From Methanosphaera sp. (lineage in GTDB: Archaea; Methanobacteriota; Methanobacteria; Methanobacteriales; Methanobacteriaceae), in the NCBI GenBank assembly GCA_021199865.1, contig JAJQHG010000100.1:1-10249 (forward strand): 10,249 bases of DNA, in the 5' to 3' direction. Positions 1 through 6,578 of the stretch are shown piece after piece. The notes beneath the pieces were generated by a model. That model had not been told where the DNA came from and did not search any database. It saw nothing but the letters and a program-made list of their open reading frames with translations. Made by a program: the position numbers and the translations under genes. Each line of letters begins with the position of its first letter. The first letter of the stretch is position 1.

Positions 1-104
1 ATCTAGTTGAAAGATTACCCGTATATAAGAAATACATATCCAGAAAATACTTAAGTCAAGATGTGTATGATAAAGCAGTAAAACTAGATCATAAAATTAA
101 TTAA
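1..104 (+). CDS. 3' end of a gene, possibly FO synthase subunit CofG (partial)
   Basis: An open frame enters from the left edge (first full codon at position 3) and closes with TAA at 102-104, giving the last 33 residues of a protein. The end is basic and includes ERLPVYKKYI near its start. This resembles what I remember of the C-terminus of CofG, the radical-SAM half of the enzyme that makes the deazaflavin FO of coenzyme F420, where an ERLP(I/V)YPEYI-like stretch occurs. The match is short and from memory, so the name is tentative and no symbol is given. The A/T-rich composition agrees with the neighbouring genes. It converges on the minus-strand gene that ends at 143, with a 38-base spacer. 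Confidence 0.4.
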   Translation, partial: LVERLPVYKKYISRKYLSQDVYDKAVKLDHKIN

Positions 105-142
105 TTGAATCCTATTTTTATAAAAAAAGAGTATTTAAGTAC
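105..142. terminator. Bidirectional T-rich termination region between convergent genes
   Basis: The spacer between two convergent genes holds a T5 run at about 116-120 for plus-strand transcripts. On the opposite strand, an A7 run at 122-128 reads as T7 for transcripts leaving the gene that ends at 143. Archaeal RNA polymerase stops at oligo-T tracts without needing a hairpin, and none is evident here. The call rests on the T tracts and position only. Confidence 0.4.
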
Positions 143-874
143 TTAGTGTACTTGTATATCAACCACGGTGTGATGTACACCTGGTGAATATTTTTTAATA
201 CAACGCTTATTTAGAATTTCTATACTACGTCCCTGTTTTTTTGCAGCTGCTTTCACACGTTCTATTGGACGTGTATAAATCAGTGGTTCGGGTGTTGATT
301 CATGGTAATGAATTATACCATCCTCTTTTAGGTAATCCATTGCACTATCAAGGTAGTGATGTGTTGTACCAATATAGCCCATCATTATTCTATCAGCCAC
401 GTGATCAAAGTCTTGTTTTCCACAATCACCTAGTATTGGCCTAACAGTATCTTCAACCTTATTAAGCTTAATATTTTCACATAGGAAGTGATATGATTCA
501 GGGTTTATCTCTACTGCATGAATTACCTCTGGATTTGAATGCACAGCCATGGGTATAGTAAAGTATCCAATACCTGCAAACATATCAATTATGGTCTCAC
601 CATCTCCAGGTAGCTTACTCATACGTAGACGTTCACCAGTATTACCCTTAGACCACATAACCTTTGCTACATCGATTTTAAACTTACAATAATTCTCTTT
701 ATGTATTGTTTCTGTACCCTCACCATATATCATCTCTATTTCAGGTTGTCTTTTCTGTCCATGTATATGTCCAATTTTCACAACTCTATTAATATAGGGT
801 AATTTAATTAATTCTTCAAGGTCTTCTGGCTCTTTTTTTACTACTAGTATGTCTCCAATTAGTTTTCCCTTCAT
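143..874 (-). CDS. taw2: tRNA wybutosine-synthesizing protein 2 (Taw2), aminocarboxypropyl transferase of the Trm5/Taw2 family
   Basis: A 243-residue Rossmann-fold enzyme that uses S-adenosylmethionine. Taw2 moves the 3-amino-3-carboxypropyl group of SAM onto 4-demethylwyosine at G37 of tRNA-Phe, a step of archaeal wyosine synthesis. Visible features are motif I, DMFAGIGYFTIP (about 97-108), an acidic ribose-binding site in VEINP (about 121-125), LGDC (148-151), and DRIMMGYIGTTHHYLD (161-176) followed by HYHE (189-192). The related tRNA m1G37 methyltransferase Trm5 has an Asn-Leu-Pro-type motif after the DR segment. Here that place holds the MGY...HHYLD form typical of Taw2, so I favour Taw2. 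The length is normal for archaeal Taw2. The start codon overlaps the stop of the upstream radical-SAM gene (ATGA), so the two are probably co-transcribed and translationally coupled. Family certain; Taw2 rather than Trm5 very likely. Confidence 0.85.
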   Translation of the reverse strand: MKGKLIGDILVVKKEPEDLEELIKLPYINRVVKIGHIHGQKRQPEIEMIYGEGTETIHKENYCKFKIDVAKVMWSKGNTGERLRMSKLPGDGETIIDMFAGIGYFTIPMAVHSNPEVIHAVEINPESYHFLCENIKLNKVEDTVRPILGDCGKQDFDHVADRIMMGYIGTTHHYLDSAMDYLKEDGIIHYHESTPEPLIYTRPIERVKAAAKKQGRSIEILNKRCIKKYSPGVHHTVVDIQVH

Positions 875-2112
875 TTATGTACACCAATATAATTGATAGT
901 TTCTATTAACTCCTCAAATGCATATAACTCTTTTTTCAGGATTTCTTCTTTTGTCTGTGTTCCACTCATTTCACCATCACTTGTTAACATGTCTGGTCCT
1001 CTCTTTATTAGGCGGAATCTTCCATCACTACGAAGAATTTCCTCAGCCTTCAAGTCATGTACAAAGCATCTGCCAGGTATAATTACAGCATCCTTTATTT
1101 CATTTAAATCTAGCTCTTCAAGATCTTCCTGTGTAATAAGACACGCAATTTCCTGTGAACATGCTACTACATTTACAAGATCTGATGCACCAAGATTATT
1201 AATAATCTTCTCAATATATGGTGCTGATATTGAACTAGTAATAATAGTAGCCTCTGCCCTGATAGGTGTAAGTATCTCTAAAAATTCACTATTCTTATCC
1301 TTCGATAGAGCATAGGGTGAATCATTTTCTGGATCACATAGTGGTGTACCAGTAATACGTAGATTATATTCCTTAGCTGTATCTTTTACCAGTGCTTCAA
1401 ATTCAGTAGTACTTTGAGGCTCAATACCTGGTACTATTGGGTCACTATTAAGTATTAATCCCTGATTTCTAGTGTTAGCAAAACGCATTAATATTAATGC
1501 TTTAGCACCCCAACTTTCAAGATCTTCACATGTACGTCTTAAATCTTCACCATCATTAACTCCTGGTATAATAATACTGGCTGCATGCACATCACATGAT
1601 TCACAGAAACGTTTTAGTGCATCAATTGATGCTTCAGGTGTCGGATCTCTCATCCATTCACTTCTAAGTGCGGGATTAGTACTAAACGTAGTAAATGTTG
1701 TCTCTATAACATTATTATTTATCAATCTATCTACAATCGAAGCATCATCTATTCCCTTACCACTAGTGTATCCTAGATGTATAGGAAAACCTATATCTTT
1801 TATTTGACCAGTTAATTCCTCAAGGTATGGATAACAGCTCACATCACCATCACCAGTAATATTTATTATGGTGTCTTGTGATAGTTCTGTTTGGAACATA
1901 TTGTTTTGTAGAGTAGAGATTACCTGAAATGGTGGAAGATAGTCACGCGTCATATTAGTATCTGTAGTACAGTGTGGACACCCAATTTGTCCTGGGGGAC
2001 AATTCTTACATCCAAGTATTTTTCTTTCATGAACATTTTTGAAATAGCAGTATTTACAAAAACCTCTACAATTCTTACCTGGAATTCCACCAACATCAGC
2101 CATGATCTGCAT
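871..2112 (-). CDS. mmp10: Methanogenesis marker 10, B12-dependent radical SAM methyltransferase of the MCR alpha-subunit arginine
   Basis: A 413-residue protein matching Mmp10, which installs 5-(S)-methylarginine near the active site of methyl-coenzyme M reductase using SAM, a [4Fe-4S] cluster and cobalamin. The N-terminus ADVGGIPGKNCRGFCKYCYF is characteristic. Cys15, Cys19 and Cys22 form the CX3CX2C cluster motif. A second cysteine set, Cys35/38/45/48, follows and could bind a separate metal. ITGDGD (85-90) is the GGE-like SAM motif. Tyr115 lies in GYTSGKG, the position I recall as the unusual tyrosine cluster ligand of the Methanosarcina enzyme. The cobalamin-binding part is expected in the C-terminal third. 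The start at 2112 is preceded by AAGGAA (2126-2121), and the short MxxxADVGG lead-in fits the family. It is first in a two-gene operon with taw2 and divergent from mcrC-mtr, a sensible place for an MCR maturation enzyme. Confidence 0.93.
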   Translation of the reverse strand: MQIMADVGGIPGKNCRGFCKYCYFKNVHERKILGCKNCPPGQIGCPHCTTDTNMTRDYLPPFQVISTLQNNMFQTELSQDTIINITGDGDVSCYPYLEELTGQIKDIGFPIHLGYTSGKGIDDASIVDRLINNNVIETTFTTFSTNPALRSEWMRDPTPEASIDALKRFCESCDVHAASIIIPGVNDGEDLRRTCEDLESWGAKALILMRFANTRNQGLILNSDPIVPGIEPQSTTEFEALVKDTAKEYNLRITGTPLCDPENDSPYALSKDKNSEFLEILTPIRAEATIITSSISAPYIEKIINNLGASDLVNVVACSQEIACLITQEDLEELDLNEIKDAVIIPGRCFVHDLKAEEILRSDGRFRLIKRGPDMLTSDGEMSGTQTKEEILKKELYAFEELIETINYIGVHK

Positions 2113-2196
2113 AATAAAATTTCCTTAAAATTAATTAAAAATCATAGAATATTTCTACTTATCTCTACTATAGTCTTCTTAAAGGGTTAGATCTAT

Positions 2197-2210
2197 CCTA
2201 TATATTATAT
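2197..2210 (-). promoter_or_regulatory. Candidate TATA box for mmp10-taw2
   Basis: Read on the minus strand, ATATAATATATAGG lies about 85-98 bases upstream of the mmp10 start. It would place transcription initiation near 2175 with a leader of about 60 bases. The region is so A/T-rich that many TATA-like stretches occur, so this is a position-based suggestion only. Confidence 0.25.
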
Positions 2211-2258
2211 GAAACTAGTAATATTCTATATTATCTTATTTTTATTTCTTTTCATTTA

Positions 2259-2270
2259 AACTATAAAATA
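2259..2270 (+). promoter_or_regulatory. Candidate BRE/TATA element for the mcrC-mtr operon
   Basis: The stretch AACTATAAAATA resembles an archaeal TATA box preceded by a purine-containing BRE. A start about 25 bases downstream would fall near 2290, exactly where the direct repeats begin, giving a leader of about 58 bases. A competing choice is the TATATAAT-like sequence at 2303-2310, which would give a leader of only about 15-20 bases. The sequence cannot decide between them. Confidence 0.3.
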
Positions 2271-2289
2271 TTAAAATTTATTATTGAGA

Positions 2290-2332
2290 ATAATAATATA
2301 TCTATATAATAATATATTTTATGATAATATAT
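2290..2332 (+). repeat. Three direct copies of ATAATATAT in front of mcrC
   Basis: ATAATATAT occurs exactly at 2293-2301, 2309-2317 and 2324-2332, spaced 16 and 15 bases start to start. The first two copies extend to a shared 12-mer, ATAATAATATAT, at 2290-2301 and 2306-2317. The array ends three bases before the ribosome binding site of mcrC. It lies in the leader or core promoter of the methanogenesis operon and could be an operator, a set of alternative TATA boxes, or a chance product of A/T-rich sequence. Confidence 0.5.
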
Positions 2333-2334
2333 AA

Positions 2335-2341
2335 GGGAGTG
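2335..2341 (+). promoter_or_regulatory. Ribosome binding site of mcrC
   Basis: GGGAGTG lies with its GGAG core 8 bases before the ATG at 2348. It is the only G-rich stretch in about 120 bases of A/T-rich leader, and it fixes the start of the first operon gene. Confidence 0.75.
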
Positions 2342-2347
2342 TTGTAG

Positions 2348-2950
2348 ATGATAGGAAAGGATACACATATTGTTGATTGTCGTGAAACAAGAGGAATAGG
2401 TGAAGGTGGAGGAATTGCACAGCGTGGAACATATGCTCAATGTGGAGATGAATTACTTGCTGTTGCAATGTCACCAGGTAGAAGACATATTACAAAGCCA
2501 GTATGTGAGATAACATTTGCTCTAAGAGAAGCAAACATTCAAACAAGTACACTTGTATTAGATGCAGGATCAGGTGTACCAAGGGATACTCCTTCAGGTG
2601 GAAGAAATGGATTATTTGGTATTACTCCAAAGGAGATCTCCCAGATGTATAAGCACCAGATTGTATTAATACACTTTGGTGGAGTAAAGAATCATATTAT
2701 ATATAAAGCTAAACATGTACTAAAAAACGTTAATAAACCAGTTATTATAGTAGCACAGAATCCAGTAGATTTTGAAGATTTTGCACGTATAGGAGTTAAA
2801 ACAGTAGCAGTAATGCCAGAAAAACCAGAGACACAGGGAACAATAGTGGATATTGTAACTGATGTTATCAGAGGTGAATCATGTCCACAGCAGAAGCTTG
2901 ATGAAATAATTAACAAAGCTGAGAATGCTATAAAAGATTATGGATACTAA
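2348..2950 (+). CDS. mcrC: McrC, component of the methyl-coenzyme M reductase activation system
   Basis: A 200-residue protein with the family signatures VDCRET (9-14), GEGGGIAQRGT, AMSPGRRHITKPVCEIT, VHFGGVKNHI-like sequence (here IHFGGVKNHI) and DFEDFARIGVKT. McrC is not a subunit of the purified MCR enzyme. In Methanobacteriales it is usually the third gene of mcrBDCGA, and biochemical work places it in the ATP-dependent complex that reductively activates the nickel cofactor F430 of MCR. The length is normal and the start has a clear ribosome binding site. Odd here: no mcrB, mcrD, mcrG or mcrA is next to it. It opens the operon and is followed 15 bases later by mtrE. Identity is secure; its solitary position is the notable point. 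Confidence 0.93.
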   Translation: MIGKDTHIVDCRETRGIGEGGGIAQRGTYAQCGDELLAVAMSPGRRHITKPVCEITFALREANIQTSTLVLDAGSGVPRDTPSGGRNGLFGITPKEISQMYKHQIVLIHFGGVKNHIIYKAKHVLKNVNKPVIIVAQNPVDFEDFARIGVKTVAVMPEKPETQGTIVDIVTDVIRGESCPQQKLDEIINKAENAIKDYGY

Positions 2951-2965
2951 TTGTTGGTGTAACAA

Positions 2966-3850
2966 ATGTCAGTAATTATGAATCTATGTCTAGTTGCTAC
3001 TATGGGATTACTTGCAATAATTACAGGTATATTCGAGGATCTAGAAAGTGATGTTGCCTCAACTAGTAATCCTAATAGTCAGGTACAACTAGCACCACAA
3101 GTAGGTAATAGACATAAACTATTTAATAGAGCAATATCTGGTGAACCATTACTTGTTGGTACAATATCAGCAATCTCTGGTACAATATCATACGTATTTA
3201 TTTCTATGAATTACTCTGTTATCCTATCATTATTAGTAGCATCTATCATAGCAATGATTATCCAGGTAGTATTATCCATAACTGCATATATGGGTCGTAT
3301 AACTAGTCAAGCACTATATAATCAGCCATTATTTATGGATGTAATACTTAAGCATATTCCAACAAGTGCAGCACACTCATTTATAAGCATATTTTCTATA
3401 ACATTATTATCATATATTCTATGTTACATGATAACTCCAACATTTGCCATAACACTACCTATAGCAACACTTCTTATGGGTATAACATTAGGATCAATTG
3501 GTTCTGCTGTTGGTGATATTCATTATGGTGCAGAGAAACTATATCAGCATCATACATTCGGTTCAGGAATAGCAGTATCAAATAATGGGGACATTACAAC
3601 TGTTGATTCTATTGGTTCAAGAAATTCTATTGATATAGTAAGATTCGCATCAAAATTTGCTAGTCCATTATCTGGCCTATGTTTTGGTATTATTATATTC
3701 CTAACATTTTGGATTTACATAGTCTTTGGTATAACTGGTGGACTAATTGCTGGTTTAATCATAGTACTATTGGCCCTAATATGTAACTGTTTATTAGAGT
3801 CTCATGCACGTAATAAATATGGTTCATATAATGAGGAGACAAGAAAATGA
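2966..3850 (+). CDS. mtrE: Mtr methyltransferase subunit E (membrane)
   Basis: A 294-residue integral membrane subunit of N5-methyl-H4MPT:coenzyme M methyltransferase. MtrE, with MtrC and MtrD, forms the membrane part thought to carry sodium and to take part in methyl transfer from the corrinoid to coenzyme M. The conserved cytoplasmic loop EDLESDVAS...NPNSQVQLAPQ (24-45) is diagnostic, as is the DIHYGAEKLYQHHTFGSGI segment (about 184-202). Hydrophobic stretches at roughly 4-22, 62-80, 83-106, 137-156, 158-182, 235-256 and 258-280 suggest six or seven spans. The length is close to that of the Methanothermobacter protein. GGTG at 2956-2959 supports the ATG at 2966; the ATG four codons later is the only near alternative. 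The stop overlaps the mtrD start (ATGA). Confidence 0.95.
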   Translation: MSVIMNLCLVATMGLLAIITGIFEDLESDVASTSNPNSQVQLAPQVGNRHKLFNRAISGEPLLVGTISAISGTISYVFISMNYSVILSLLVASIIAMIIQVVLSITAYMGRITSQALYNQPLFMDVILKHIPTSAAHSFISIFSITLLSYILCYMITPTFAITLPIATLLMGITLGSIGSAVGDIHYGAEKLYQHHTFGSGIAVSNNGDITTVDSIGSRNSIDIVRFASKFASPLSGLCFGIIIFLTFWIYIVFGITGGLIAGLIIVLLALICNCLLESHARNKYGSYNEETRK

Positions 3851-4542
3851 TTGAGTTAATACTTTCTATAATTATTGGTTCTACACTTATAGGTATAGGT
3901 GTACACTTTATACCTGTGGGTGGTGCACCAGCAGCATTATCAACGACTGCTGGTATACCTACAGGTACTCCTATGATAACTATTGGTATGGGAATAACAG
4001 GTATAATATCAGCTATAAGTCTATTAGGCCAATCTACACCAATAATATTATTAGGTGGAGCAATAGGGTCTATGACTATGATTGCTATAACTATGCTATT
4101 TTCTAATATGATTCATGTTTATGGTGTAGGTGTACCTCCAGCATCATCAAACTTTGAGAAGGATCCTATAACGGGTTTTAGTCAATCAGAGTACGTAAGT
4201 CCTGGTACAACAGGCCATGGAATACCAACAGTATCATTTATTAGTGGAATTATAGGTGCATTCCTTGGAGGTCTTGGTGGAACTCTAGCATTTATAGGAA
4301 TATATAATCAGTTAGAAGTTGTATCTATACTTTCACAGATAGAGCATTGCTCTATAGCTACAATTATATCAATCATGATCTTCTTTATTATAGCAGTAAT
4401 ATCATCCTATAATATTGGTGGTACTATACAGGGATTCTATGATAAGAAATTTAGAAATAAAATTGTTTCAGGAACCGTTGCAAGCTTTATTGTATCAATA
4501 GTTCTTGCAATAATCTTTGCAGTTATACTAGGGGGTATTTAA
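3847..4542 (+). CDS. mtrD: Mtr methyltransferase subunit D (membrane)
   Basis: A 231-residue membrane subunit of the Mtr complex, working with MtrC and MtrE in sodium-coupled methyl transfer to coenzyme M. Family signatures are PVGGAPAA (23-30), GIPTGTPM (36-43), VYGVGVPPASS (91-101) and EYVSPGTTGHGIPT (115-128), the last in a loop outside the membrane. About six hydrophobic spans are visible, near 3-22, 43-60, 64-86, 128-152, 169-187 and 206-229. The ATG overlaps the mtrE stop, and GAGGAG (3833-3838) inside the mtrE end serves as the ribosome binding site. The C-terminus Leu-Gly-Gly-Ile is encoded by a run of G that doubles as the mtrC ribosome binding site. Confidence 0.95.
   Translation: MIELILSIIIGSTLIGIGVHFIPVGGAPAALSTTAGIPTGTPMITIGMGITGIISAISLLGQSTPIILLGGAIGSMTMIAITMLFSNMIHVYGVGVPPASSNFEKDPITGFSQSEYVSPGTTGHGIPTVSFISGIIGAFLGGLGGTLAFIGIYNQLEVVSILSQIEHCSIATIISIMIFFIIAVISSYNIGGTIQGFYDKKFRNKIVSGTVASFIVSIVLAIIFAVILGGI
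4531..4535 (+). promoter_or_regulatory. Ribosome binding site supporting the TTG start of mtrC
   Basis: A GGGGG run inside the last codons of mtrD ends 7 bases before the TTG at 4543. It supports a non-ATG start immediately after the mtrD stop; the first in-frame ATG after that is codon 14. Confidence 0.55.
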
Positions 4543-5325
4543 TTGGCTGATGATATAATACCACAACAGATTATAACAATAATGGGTATTGTAGGTTCTC
4601 TAATCTGTATATACTTGTCATCTATTGATGTGGCAGGATCTATCTTTTCCATGGCTGGTATGATTCTAGCAGTAATATATGGTACAAATACTCTTAGACA
4701 TATTGGTGGATATAGTTTAGGTACAGGTGTACCATCCATAATTTACATGTTAACTGCATGTGGACTAATTGGTGTTGTTAGTGCATTACTATTATCAGGA
4801 TATATCTCTGATATTTTCATGCCTATAGTGGCATTAGTAATAGCATTTATTATGGGGTATGTTATTTCAATGGTTTGTGTCCATGTATTTAAGATTGAGG
4901 TTGAGATTCTTACTAAATCATTTATATCTATATCAATAGCATCAATGCTTAGTATATTATCAGCATCAACACTTGTAGTCTCAACATATGCTTCTGATAT
5001 ATTATATAATGAAGTGATTTGTACAGGTATAATATTATTAATAATGATTATGACTGTTATGGTTATACAGAATCCATATAATTCCTGTATGGGTCCAAAT
5101 GAAGAACAGTATAGAACGTTATCATTAGCTATTTCTAATAGTTTCTTAATGATAATGGTATTATCAATAATAAGTATGTTATTTAACACTTACTGGTATG
5201 TATACTTAGCTATCTCTATTGTTGGATGGATCATAGCAATACATAAATATGTTAAATATACATTTAACCAAGCAGCAGTTGTTAAATGGTCTGGTTTATG
5301 GTCAAATACTGATGGGGATGACTAA
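4543..5325 (+). CDS. mtrC: Mtr methyltransferase subunit C (membrane)
   Basis: A 260-residue polytopic membrane subunit of Mtr. The loop GGYSLGTGVPSI (55-66) is the clearest family mark, and QNPYNSCMGPNEEQYRTL (about 166-183) forms a conserved cytoplasmic-type loop. About eight hydrophobic spans are seen, around 10-26, 30-47, 65-86, 92-116, 122-144, 157-177, 196-214 and 218-236. It starts with TTG directly after the mtrD stop, the only non-ATG start I accept in this operon. The next in-frame ATG (codon 14) would cut into the first membrane span. The protein is slightly shorter at the N-terminus than the Methanothermobacter homologue. MtrC, D and E together form the sodium-translocating part. 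The end carries GGGGATGA (5314-5321), which serves mtrB. Confidence 0.93.
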   Translation: MADDIIPQQIITIMGIVGSLICIYLSSIDVAGSIFSMAGMILAVIYGTNTLRHIGGYSLGTGVPSIIYMLTACGLIGVVSALLLSGYISDIFMPIVALVIAFIMGYVISMVCVHVFKIEVEILTKSFISISIASMLSILSASTLVVSTYASDILYNEVICTGIILLIMIMTVMVIQNPYNSCMGPNEEQYRTLSLAISNSFLMIMVLSIISMLFNTYWYVYLAISIVGWIIAIHKYVKYTFNQAAVVKWSGLWSNTDGDD

Positions 5326-5327
5326 AT

Positions 5328-5621
5328 ATGGCTAATGTAATAATAGATGAGGAATTAATTCTAAATGTTGATACTGGGGTCATAGGATTAAAAAGTAATC
5401 AGGAAGAGAATGATCAGTTAGTGCTACCTATTGAAGAGCTAAATGATGAGATTGATAAATTAGAAGTAGCAATCACTAACCTTGAAGAATCATTTGATCC
5501 CAATACTGTTTCTAGTTTATCACAACAGGGAAGAGAAGGAATATATCTTAAGCAGGGATTAATAACAAACATTATAATAGGAATTGTTATAGCATTAATT
5601 GTTATAGTACTAATAGTATAA
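5328..5621 (+). CDS. mtrB: Mtr methyltransferase subunit B (single-span)
   Basis: A 97-residue small subunit of Mtr. The N-terminal 30 residues are polar and include VIIDEELILNVDTGVI, recognisable for MtrB. Residues 35-55 (EELNDEIDKLEVAITNLEE) form a likely coiled coil. Residues 78-97 are almost entirely Ile, Val, Leu and Ala and form a C-terminal anchor that runs to the last residue. MtrB is one of three small tail-anchored subunits (with F and G) that tie the cytoplasmic parts to the membrane; no catalytic role is known. It starts two bases after the mtrC stop. Confidence 0.92.
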   Translation: MANVIIDEELILNVDTGVIGLKSNQEENDQLVLPIEELNDEIDKLEVAITNLEESFDPNTVSSLSQQGREGIYLKQGLITNIIIGIVIALIVIVLIV

Positions 5622-5631
5622 AGGTGGAATA

Positions 5632-6390
5632 ATGGTCGATAAGAGTGATGTATTAGATGGATGGCCTTTTGAGACAGGTGACTATGCTGTGGGTGATCCA
5701 AGTAGTTCTGTTGCAATAGTAACCCTAGGTTCAAACATGAATGATGAATTAGTCTCATCAGGGTGTGCTATTGTAGGACCACTACACACAGAGAATCTGG
5801 GAATAGAGAAACTAGTTGCAAACATAATATCTAATACAAATATTAGGTTTCTAATAATTTGTGGATCAGAGGTACAAGGACATATAACGGGTAAAACTGT
5901 TGAAGCATTATACTCTGAGGGAATTGATCCAGAAAAGAAGTCTATTATAGGATCACCTGGAGCAATACCCTTTGTAGAAAACTTAGAGGTAGATGCGGTA
6001 GATCGATTCCAGGATCAAGTATCTCTTGTTAGTATGATTAATAGTGAGGATATTGATGCAATAACAGAAAGTGTTCAGGAATGTATTAGTAATGATCCAG
6101 GAGCATACCCTGAAGAGCCTTTACTTATAGAATTATCTGAGTCTGAGGATGAAGAAGAGGATATCTCAACAGCCAGTACTACTACAACAAGTACTGGGGG
6201 TAATGTTGATTCTAGTGCAATACAATTATCCCTGATAGATACACGTATCAAGCTAATGAAGACAGAAGTTAACCAGATAGCATCATTACAGAAGTATCAG
6301 ACAGGATACTATGCTGGTAAAGTTGAAGGTGTAGTAATAGGATTTATTCTAACAATGGTACTACTATTAATAGTGATTAGGGGGTTCTAA
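5632..6390 (+). CDS. mtrA: Mtr methyltransferase subunit A, corrinoid-binding
   Basis: A 252-residue protein carrying the corrinoid (5-hydroxybenzimidazolyl-cobamide in related species) that accepts the methyl group from MtrH and passes it on towards coenzyme M. The globular domain (about 1-165) shows GWPFETGDY, CAIVGPLHTENLGIEK and EVQGHITGKT, with His84, the residue known as the cobalt ligand in this family. Residues about 167-196 are an acidic then Thr/Ser-rich linker (ELSESEDEEED, then a TTTT run). After this come a coiled-coil-like stretch (about 200-225) and a single membrane anchor (about 232-249). The Methanothermobacter protein is about 238 residues, and the longer linker may account for much of the difference. 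AAGGTGG (5621-5627) is the strongest ribosome binding site in the operon. The stop overlaps the mtrF start by one base. Confidence 0.96.
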   Translation: MVDKSDVLDGWPFETGDYAVGDPSSSVAIVTLGSNMNDELVSSGCAIVGPLHTENLGIEKLVANIISNTNIRFLIICGSEVQGHITGKTVEALYSEGIDPEKKSIIGSPGAIPFVENLEVDAVDRFQDQVSLVSMINSEDIDAITESVQECISNDPGAYPEEPLLIELSESEDEEEDISTASTTTTSTGGNVDSSAIQLSLIDTRIKLMKTEVNQIASLQKYQTGYYAGKVEGVVIGFILTMVLLLIVIRGF

Positions 6391-6575
6391 TGATGGATGA
6401 TATATTTAATAATATTAAGACTACTATTGATCAAATTGATTATAAATGTCAATTAATTGGTAGAAATCAGAGGTTGGACAGTGCTGTTGGTTCAACACGC
6501 TTTGTTGGTATATTCCTTGGATTTCTTGTCACATTAATAGTAATAGGTATACCAATAATATATTATGGGGGCTAA
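6390..6575 (+). CDS. mtrF: Mtr methyltransferase subunit F (single-span)
   Basis: A 61-residue subunit with an amphipathic N-terminal helix (about 5-30) and one hydrophobic span (about 38-58), ending Tyr-Tyr-Gly-Gly. MtrF is known to resemble the C-terminal anchor region of MtrA, and the same layout is visible here: a polar helix with an LIGRNQRLDS-type stretch, a short glycine-containing link, then a GFLVTL membrane segment. It begins with two consecutive ATG codons overlapping the mtrA stop (TAATGATG). A run of G at 6380-6384 inside the mtrA end is the ribosome binding site. Position between A and G confirms the assignment. Confidence 0.9.
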   Translation: MMDDIFNNIKTTIDQIDYKCQLIGRNQRLDSAVGSTRFVGIFLGFLVTLIVIGIPIIYYGG

Positions 6576-6578
6576 TCT

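Noticed and set aside
143..874. Alternative naming of taw2 as Trm5 (tRNA m1G37 methyltransferase)
   Set aside because: The Asn-Leu-Pro-type motif expected after the DR segment in Trm5 is missing, and the MGY...HHYLD and HYHE segments fit Taw2.
893..1315. A 140-codon plus-strand open frame opposite mmp10
   Set aside because: It is the antisense shadow of mmp10, Ser/Ile-rich, without ribosome binding site or recognisable motif.
2321..2347. A nine-codon frame (ATG to TAG) ending exactly before the mcrC ATG, resembling a leader peptide
   Set aside because: It has no ribosome binding site of its own, contains the mcrC site within it, and carries no run of one amino acid codon. Chance is the better explanation.
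4743..5189. A 148-codon open frame on the minus strand opposite mtrC
   Set aside because: It lies entirely within the well-recognised mtrC gene. Its Ile/Asn-rich translation has no family features and mirrors the hydrophobic mtrC codons.
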